57,144 bases of DNA, from NCBI GenBank assembly GCA_964604825.1, contig CAZSAL010000013.1, forward strand, positions 1 to 57,144, written 5' to 3'. The position numbers and the translations under genes were made by a program. Below, in pieces: positions 51,801 through 57,144 of the stretch. Source of the DNA: CAZSAL01 sp964604825. GTDB lineage: Bacteria; Elusimicrobiota; Elusimicrobia; 2-01-FULL-59-12. Numbering within the stretch: position 1 is the stretch's first letter; each line of letters begins with the position of its first letter. Below the pieces are notes generated by a model that saw nothing but the letters and a program-made list of their open reading frames with translations, ran no database searches and was not told the DNA's origin.

Positions 51801-54800
51801 AAGCAAGGTCCGCGCGGATTTCTCGCTGCTCATCGGTTTGGCGGTCTGTGCCTCCATGATCGTCAACGAATTTGTCGTTGATAGCGCCCCACCTGAACAG
51901 CTCACGCGGATGGCTCGCCAACAAGACCACGGGCAGAACCACGCGGTACCATATCGGCTCAAAGAATCCGGCCAGGACAACACGCACCGGTTCCGGGATC
52001 CAGACCATGAACGGAAGTTCCCAGAACACCGTCATGCCCGGAGAAGCCGGTGGTTCTGAATCGCCCACGGCAGCAGTTCCTGAATCGAATGGATCTTCTG
52101 ACGGCTCCGAGGCGAGCAAATCGGCAATTTCCCACCCTACCGGATTAGGATCGAGACGCAAAGCAATCCTTAGCCGCAGCCCAATATCGCCGTATTTTCC
52201 AGTCCGCAGTTCATTAAGCACGGCATTTCTTTCTCCAGCGTTTGTGTTCATGTACCACATCTCGAGGACAAAGGCCGCCTCATTGAACCATCCCCGGAAG
52301 AACGGGCCAGCGCTCATTTCATCAGGGCTATCCTTCAACAGAGGACGAGTTGAAAGTACTGCCGTCAAGTGGGCCGTTGAATACTTCAGCCCTTTCGGAT
52401 CCAGACCATTCGCCTGTAGATCGTTATCAAAGGCATACATTCCAGCCATCATGGCAAGGGTATGCCCGGCCTCTGTATGCAGGTCGGCATCTTCCCGATC
52501 CCTGTTGGCAAGAATGTCCGGAATGAGGTCCAGCATCTGGATCCGATCCGCCAGGGGGCCGAACTGCACCGCGTGAGTCATGAAACGCTGAGCCTTGATC
52601 ACGAGCCTGTGGTCGTTATCGCCAGGAAGCCAGGCCTTACGGAGGATCGCTTTGATCAGCGGGAGGGCCAGGGCTGTCTCCGGGCAGGTCCGGGCATCCT
52701 TGAAGTGATGGGCATTCAGGAATCTCATTCCTTCAATCAACTCGTCGAGCGCCTGAAGCGTTTCTTCCGGTGATCCTGTAGCCAGGTCTCGAAGTATTTC
52801 GGGCGGCGCTCTTTCTATCGGGGCCCGAAACGCTTTGCCCGATATATCTTTCCCTTCTTCACGCAGCCTGTTCGGTGAGGAAAAGTCGATTTCCATAGGC
52901 ACGACCGGATCGAACAGACGAACCTGGATGATGCCGCCCGATTTCATGCTGAAGTAAGCGCGGGTTCCTTTGCAGGATATGAGGCGGGCTGCCAGTTGTC
53001 TTTCCATTTGATCTGCAAAATCGACCGCGCTAACGATCTGGTATCCCGGCGCGGGAGACTTCTCGAGCCACTCGGGCAATTGAGGAACCACGCTGATCTG
53101 AAACCGGTAGCGTCTGCGTTGTGAGATCGCGCCGGCGATTTCGGTAACCTTGCCGGCCGGGATGGATTCCAGTTTTCCATTTCTGATGAACTGGTCCGCC
53201 AACTCGATGACCTCTTTTGGCCCCAGAGCTTCTTCGCCCCCCACGGCAAGGCTGAAGGCGCGGGCGGCGTCGCTCATGGCAAGCGAGACATTATAAAGAC
53301 GATCCATCTGCGGACTCGTGGAATGAGATTCATGCCCTGCCACTTCGGAATTCCAGTGCCTCCGGAAAGAAAACAGGGAACCCCACAGGCTGGCAACCAC
53401 AATATTTCCAATTAAAATATCCAGGGTTTGAGACGGGTAAAAATGGTGAATCACGCCCGGGACGATTAACACCCAATAGAACACGGGTCTCAGGATGCGG
53501 AACAGATCGGGCATCAGGGCGACCGCTTCCTTCCAACGGTACCGCGCCGGAGTCACGATGTGCAGAAGAACCCAGACTGTCGCCGAAAAGTAGAACCCCG
53601 CCGTGAGTCCAATAAGAGACAACAAATACACCCACAAATTCCCCGAGCCAAAATGAACCGCCAAAAACGCCCCGCCGATCGTCGGAGCCAGCAGGAGCAC
53701 GGTGGAGAGCGCTGTCTCAAAGTGGATGGTGTATTTCCATCCCGGAAACAGGTTGGCACGGGGATGGCGGCTTTCCCCGTTTCCCGGGGCCTCATCCGCC
53801 GACACACCGGCAGCAGGCGCGGGAAGCTCTTCCGCTGCCTCGTAAAGCCGGGTCAGCGCCCGGGCCAAATCGGAATAGACGTTCAGTTCACCGTTGTCGT
53901 CAAAGGGCGGCGAATCAGTGAGACCTACCGGCAGAGTCAGATTGACCTTCATCACCGCCGCAGCGGCCCGGCGGATATCGGACACCGGCTTTTGCTGGAT
54001 AACTTCGCTCACGGACACCGCCTGATCGACCTGGAAACCCGAATTCGGAGCGCTGATTCCCAGCGCCTTGCCCAGCTCCCGGATCACAAACTCCGACGCC
54101 GAGGCGAGTATCCTATCGTCGTCCCTTAACCGGACCCCCCGGACCAAATGCCTGAGATCCTGTGTCGCGTGCTCATGCGATTCGGTATAGATAAATCCGT
54201 ACAGGTTCAACGCGACTATTGCCTGCAGCGAATAATAATCTGTCTCAACTGTTTCTTGATCCGCTTCAATCGCCAGCGGGGATCCGGCGAGTTCCAGCCC
54301 GCCAGGCCGATCCGAACCTGCAAACGCCTGTTCCACTATACGTGCGCTCAATTCATTAATGAGCTGCCGGTGGACGAACCAGCGCCTTATAATGTTCCAA
54401 CCCATCATTCCCGGCGCCGCGATCCCTGGAAAGCGTCCATAATCGAGGATAATGACGCCGGCGCTGGTGCTAAAATAATCCAGACCGATGTCCGGTAACG
54501 CCGCCATCGTCACGAACCGTCCGGCGGAAACGATGGACGCCGCCGCCAGAGCCGCCCCTTTCATAAAAGAAATTTTGTTTTCATCCACCACCAGACCCAC
54601 AATGGTATTCGCATAAGGGAGAAACAGCAGGTTGTTGACATGCTTGCTTAGCTCGATTAAACATGGGAAAAGCCATACTCCACCGGTCGCGATGTCGGGC
54701 TGCCGCATAGGTTCCAGCGCGGAGCGCAGCGGGGCGAAGTGGTCAGGCCCATCGGCGATTTCCGCCTGATCGATGGCCTCTTCGAGATCGCGCACTACAG

Positions 54801-57066
54801 CCCGGCAAAGTTCGACCAGACTCGGGTCCGTCGGGGGTTTATTCTCAATCATCAGGGCATCCAGAAGTTTCGCGCAGGACTTCGAGGCGTTGAGCGCCAG
54901 CAGGTAGACCTGACACCACGGCTTGATAAACTCTTCCAATCCGTCGCACTCGACTTCTTTTTTGACATAGTCTCCCACCGTTTCAGCAGCGTTCCCCTGG
55001 CCTGAAGCGGCCATCCAGTGCTCGAAAAGAATGTGGACAATCCGGAGGAGACGTACAGTTCTTTCCCGGTCATCGGCGGCAGACCGCAACAGGTCTACGG
55101 AAGGCTTGATCCGTCGTAGGGTTTCCGCAAGCAGGATCTCGTCTCCGCCAAGCCTCTGGAGGAACGTTTCGATCAAATGGTCAAAAAGGTCGCTTTGATA
55201 GTAGCGGGCTGCGTCCATGCCGCCGGTCTTTGCCGTAAAGCGCAACCCATCGATCATCGACTTGATGAGCGGCAGAGCCTCATAAGGAATCCCGATAGGC
55301 CTTAAATCACCGGTGTCGCGGAGCCACCCTCGCGGGCTGATGTTGCGGACAAATCCTATGCGCGGGTTCGCGCTGATGTCATTGGCAGGGATGGTCAGCC
55401 GACAGTGCAGGCAGGCGGCAATATTTGCCGCCAGGGTCTCCGTTAGTTCCTGGAGATGTTGGTCCCGGCCAGCCGCAAAATCATCTTTTTGGTATTCGGT
55501 TCGGATATAGTCCTCATAAATCGCCGGTTCCAAAAGATTACCCAATGATCGCGTGTCGTCCAGCACGATGCGCTGGCTCATGATCAGAGGAGCCAGCTCC
55601 GAATCAACTCCCCAGAGGCGCAGCCGTTCGTGATCGGCCAGGGTGATCCAGTTCAGATTGATAGTCGATAGCAGTGCGCCATGATCCAAAAGCTCATTGT
55701 CGCGCTCGGTGGCGTCCCGTTCCTCTGGTCCTGCGCCGTTGATCGCTACCCAGGAGTTGGGCTGATAGGGGGACAGAAAGATCCCTTGTTTGCCAGCATA
55801 ACGCGGATCGACGACTCTCGGAGGGAGGTTGAACTCCTCGGCATCCGCCGGATCCTTACCAGACAGAGGCTGTTCGGCAGGAGAGCCGGCGTCACGGGGG
55901 AAATGGAATCTGTAATCCCCTCCGCCTCCTTTAAAATGGATCGCCGCTACCGGCAAAACTTTTGTGTGTCCATGGCTTTTCAGGAATTTGGTCAGTTCGG
56001 CAAAGTAGTAGATATCTCGAGCGTCGCCATCTTCCATGTCCCGTGGGTTTTCGTGAATCTGCTTCGAAGTCGCCAGGGCTGAGTCGGCCAGCCGGCGGCA
56101 TTCCTCGACAGCCGGCTCCCCATAACGTTCCCTGACGAAAGCTTCCGTTTCTTGCAGAGTCGTCAACAAGCGCCATCGTCCGCCTTCCTTCTCTATCCTT
56201 ATCCTTGTCTTCTGCGGGACGGAAAGGGTCATGATCCGGTTCGGAACACCCGCCTCTCTGAACACGGGAAGAGTCGCAAAATCTCCGTTGGGATCTTTCA
56301 CCCACGCCCATCCCGCGTCGGCGAGTTCCTGCTCAGTCACCGGCTCGCCGTTAGGCTTGTGGATGTCACCGACGAAAGGCACGACCGCCGGTCCATCTTT
56401 GAACAACAATCTGTTGAACATGGGAAGCGTCTGACCGTTGAGGGAACGGAGAAGCCGCGCTTCCATTACCTCCTGGGAGGAATAGCCGGAATCCGTGTAA
56501 ACCGATACATGATCCTTCGTAGCATCTATTTTGATTCCTGTAATATGGAAGGGGCCCATGGTCGGAATTAAACGGAGCAGATTTTCCAGTTCGACAACCA
56601 GATAAGTCAGGAATGAGAAATATGGATGAAAGGACGGACCTTCTCCCGGGCGGCGTATCTGGTCGTTTAACCTGTCCACCAGCGGCTGAAGGGTTTCCAC
56701 GTCTATTGCGGATTGAATTCGCGGTGGGCTGATGCCGAACGGATTCAATGAACAAAGAAAAATTTCCCAGAAGGATTCCTCGGAACAAGGGGAAACATGA
56801 TAAATCCCAGATTGGTTTCCTTCCATCCGGCATACATAAGAACTGATTCTTCTACATAGATTCTGATAGAAAGGAACTGCCCGGGCGGCGAGCGCCTGCT
56901 CCTCGAACAGAGAATACGAACCGGAGCATCGGAGAACCGGAGCGTCGGAGAAAAGTCCCTTCACTCGCTCCCCGGTTCGCCGGTTCCCCGGCTCTGCCGT
57001 CTGGAACACTAACGCGGCTACGAGCAGACAGGCAATCAGTTGATTTAGTTTTTTGGGCATAACCAT
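48841..57066 (-). CDS. giant (2741 residues) exported/membrane mosaic protein, unknown function
   Basis: A 2741-residue protein that begins with a signal-like core (LIACLLVAALVFQ), the shared repeat peptide and an AxA-type site near 57-61. Up to about 1100 it looks soluble and helical. Hydrophobic helices appear near 1117-1172 and 1190-1235, then 1690-1718, 1757-1815, 1868-1927, 2301-2322 and 2356-2376. A HLSWN motif (1803-1807) inside helices recalls the HxxxN of CPBP/CAAX-type membrane proteases, but the other motifs are not clear. A Ser/Ala/Pro linker (2037-2085) leads to a helix-turn-helix-like segment (about 2108-2138). I know no family with this order. It is translationally coupled to the next gene. 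Confidence 0.72.
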   Translation of the reverse strand: MVMPKKLNQLIACLLVAALVFQTAEPGNRRTGERVKGLFSDAPVLRCSGSYSLFEEQALAARAVPFYQNLCRRISSYVCRMEGNQSGIYHVSPCSEESFWEIFLCSLNPFGISPPRIQSAIDVETLQPLVDRLNDQIRRPGEGPSFHPYFSFLTYLVVELENLLRLIPTMGPFHITGIKIDATKDHVSVYTDSGYSSQEVMEARLLRSLNGQTLPMFNRLLFKDGPAVVPFVGDIHKPNGEPVTEQELADAGWAWVKDPNGDFATLPVFREAGVPNRIMTLSVPQKTRIRIEKEGGRWRLLTTLQETEAFVRERYGEPAVEECRRLADSALATSKQIHENPRDMEDGDARDIYYFAELTKFLKSHGHTKVLPVAAIHFKGGGGDYRFHFPRDAGSPAEQPLSGKDPADAEEFNLPPRVVDPRYAGKQGIFLSPYQPNSWVAINGAGPEERDATERDNELLDHGALLSTINLNWITLADHERLRLWGVDSELAPLIMSQRIVLDDTRSLGNLLEPAIYEDYIRTEYQKDDFAAGRDQHLQELTETLAANIAACLHCRLTIPANDISANPRIGFVRNISPRGWLRDTGDLRPIGIPYEALPLIKSMIDGLRFTAKTGGMDAARYYQSDLFDHLIETFLQRLGGDEILLAETLRRIKPSVDLLRSAADDRERTVRLLRIVHILFEHWMAASGQGNAAETVGDYVKKEVECDGLEEFIKPWCQVYLLALNASKSCAKLLDALMIENKPPTDPSLVELCRAVVRDLEEAIDQAEIADGPDHFAPLRSALEPMRQPDIATGGVWLFPCLIELSKHVNNLLFLPYANTIVGLVVDENKISFMKGAALAAASIVSAGRFVTMAALPDIGLDYFSTSAGVIILDYGRFPGIAAPGMMGWNIIRRWFVHRQLINELSARIVEQAFAGSDRPGGLELAGSPLAIEADQETVETDYYSLQAIVALNLYGFIYTESHEHATQDLRHLVRGVRLRDDDRILASASEFVIRELGKALGISAPNSGFQVDQAVSVSEVIQQKPVSDIRRAAAAVMKVNLTLPVGLTDSPPFDDNGELNVYSDLARALTRLYEAAEELPAPAAGVSADEAPGNGESRHPRANLFPGWKYTIHFETALSTVLLLAPTIGGAFLAVHFGSGNLWVYLLSLIGLTAGFYFSATVWVLLHIVTPARYRWKEAVALMPDLFRILRPVFYWVLIVPGVIHHFYPSQTLDILIGNIVVASLWGSLFSFRRHWNSEVAGHESHSTSPQMDRLYNVSLAMSDAARAFSLAVGGEEALGPKEVIELADQFIRNGKLESIPAGKVTEIAGAISQRRRYRFQISVVPQLPEWLEKSPAPGYQIVSAVDFADQMERQLAARLISCKGTRAYFSMKSGGIIQVRLFDPVVPMEIDFSSPNRLREEGKDISGKAFRAPIERAPPEILRDLATGSPEETLQALDELIEGMRFLNAHHFKDARTCPETALALPLIKAILRKAWLPGDNDHRLVIKAQRFMTHAVQFGPLADRIQMLDLIPDILANRDREDADLHTEAGHTLAMMAGMYAFDNDLQANGLDPKGLKYSTAHLTAVLSTRPLLKDSPDEMSAGPFFRGWFNEAAFVLEMWYMNTNAGERNAVLNELRTGKYGDIGLRLRIALRLDPNPVGWEIADLLASEPSEDPFDSGTAAVGDSEPPASPGMTVFWELPFMVWIPEPVRVVLAGFFEPIWYRVVLPVVLLASHPRELFRWGAINDKFVDDHGGTDRQTDEQREIRADLAYIEGAFWLVGLTLSAIFGALAVYQHQPLDLSLAAWVFGRALAAPIIPHLSWNLYQLFKWFIARLKGDASFSPVYGMARTGRPPAWTSDKVVQFLRNIPAETVYKYPGYLKSIPGIMAVGTTGLAWAMKLAGMMLIGAEVGHAAQMGGADPAMGARSLIAGATLFILPWLLKTSDSSEIDGPSYRAQAEMMRDQISTGATRLLLGLSDKKNNPYRETIERLCTQIEEGTLRLGDIDSPEQLATPAGQELARLRDHLESLRPDLTVGKFVKALIQARLKRKRPRSGSKPSVSATPVAEETPASPISQVVAPAEESIAPPAVSPAKPDVPAKTGTRRGLQAKPVDEALVEIRTRQFILAQCDVPVMARMLGMDQNFVRLKLIKLGISNSQAVMQKHTRREWLIRDFVEAGGDVNRTFIRRRQYGNASTKEDLERELRDLWVLDAQGEIIDPNVAFLVDDQKRASDAAGISPEFNNIETRAIILAGAILRNWNWRPRYFVEEMNRRWNTGVEPTTIEEWYRDGRTVEAIDRLARELGLIFPTRPSRYGSLPGILLAMASSLSLGWILKFFAAHVPVLGSGLLMNADLAGIDFSSLMGNLLHHSETFAAGLVGAALLAVGAFFITSPASVTESQRLQVDARDGLLSNRGPGKDLAGLVCNEFVSDRVLAWVAAELYKKPSDEDPSGQLLLLEKILYSPRAGEFAASVAILALGKLAEASFSLALKVADILETVPDGHLPAKELSRNALASLATNQSWRTPSVTQVAIIYDTADREDIDIEIERLRTAVNEWNAGPNTPIRWSRNIYWKDVYFFPPASMESRSWHIILAGGKLAYCIWEYLKDLLSDLAALQDDSLSLTVTLPIPAILAFCYCYREREIWKTRLGSALALLSSEGRLRGVPIPSEKEKEEFIPSDIPLPGSIEVKIVVDGFMRRVLNAGAPKKLVLNVLTTSEAMSRWMDTAFTRMPTQVPPTATPVRIRVCSPANGMAAAA
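56890..57008 (-). repeat. 119-bp N-terminal block, copy 1 (octamer palindrome)
   Basis: Partner of the block at 48671-48789, with eight mismatches over 119 bp, encoding the same peptide in the same frame of a different giant protein. Outside the block, similarity falls to the level of the signal cores. The arms are tandem octamers that mirror each other. Confidence 0.9.
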
Positions 57067-57144
57067 GGTTCGCGTGTGCGCGCACGTTTCGCGCGCGAAG
57101 AATATTCTAACGGGTTGGAGAGAGTGAAGAAATATGCCGAAAGG
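57067..57144. other. right edge: leader of the giant operon
   Basis: Seventy-eight bases. Next to the giant gene start is an alternating GC-rich palindromic tract (GTGTGCGCGCAC, CGCGCGCG; about 57073-57099), then AT-rich AGAATATTCTA (57099-57109), a likely promoter area. At 57116-57126 GGAGAGAGTG could be a ribosome site and GTG start of a divergent forward gene (V-K-K-Y-A-E-R), but only seven codons are visible. Confidence 0.3.

Overview
The window reads as a stretch of a bacterial chromosome, moderately GC-rich by eye, with tightly packed and often overlapping genes. A complete division and cell-wall cluster, an outer-membrane porin candidate, secreted giant proteins and an anaerobic energy-converting hydrogenase point to a Gram-negative-type anaerobe from an uncultured lineage. 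My best guess is Omnitrophota (former OP3) or a relative. That rests on the very large exported proteins and the gene mix, not on a marker-gene comparison.

Positions 1-13345 (+ strand). After what may be the tail of an unknown gene comes one long energy-metabolism operon. In order it holds a two-subunit flavin/iron-sulfur diaphorase of the AsrA/AsrB (sulfhydrogenase beta/gamma) type and a four-cluster polyferredoxin. The membrane-bound [NiFe]-hydrogenase core follows (NuoH-, B-, C- and D-like). Next is a full set of Mrp-type cation/proton antiporter subunits: an MrpA-like chain in two pieces, then B, C, D, E, F and G. A NuoI-like ferredoxin subunit, the hydrogenase maturation protease and a short HypA close the operon. 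The layout suggests that electrons pass between a pyridine nucleotide and protons/H2 while Na+ or H+ is moved across the membrane.

Positions 13378-17811 (+ strand). A tRNA-Arg(CCU) is followed by a membrane-anchored TPR protein, a porin-like beta-barrel and a family 57 glycoside hydrolase. Positions 17812-18479 hold no convincing gene.

Positions 18480-38211 (- strand, read from high to low coordinates). This is a nearly unbroken run: queD, queE, a THEP1-type NTPase, an rRNA methyltransferase, then murC-murB-ddl-ftsQ-ftsA-ftsZ, pilT and pgeF. Aromatic amino-acid genes follow (pheA, hisC-type aminotransferase, aroF, tyrA, aroA), then plsC, a small membrane protein, rpsA and a TPR protein. Positions 38321-43867 (- strand) carry murI and an AmiC-type amidase, then a three-gene set of alpha/beta hydrolase, class III aminotransferase and HAD phosphatase.

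Positions 44072-57066 (- strand) hold two overlapping giant exported proteins of 2741 and 1590 residues. The shorter has three HExxH zinc-protease-like motifs. The longer mixes membrane segments with a helix-turn-helix-like motif. A 119-bp block, 93% identical between them, encodes the region just after both signal-peptide cores.

Several families of short palindromic repeats run through the window. They have tandem 7- or 8-base units in both arms and sit both between genes and in frame inside genes: hycI, the amidase signal region, the N-termini of both giants and the stop codon of the shorter giant. Other points worth checking are a HypA without its zinc finger, an FtsZ with Asn for Asp in the T7 loop, and a QueD without its catalytic Cys.
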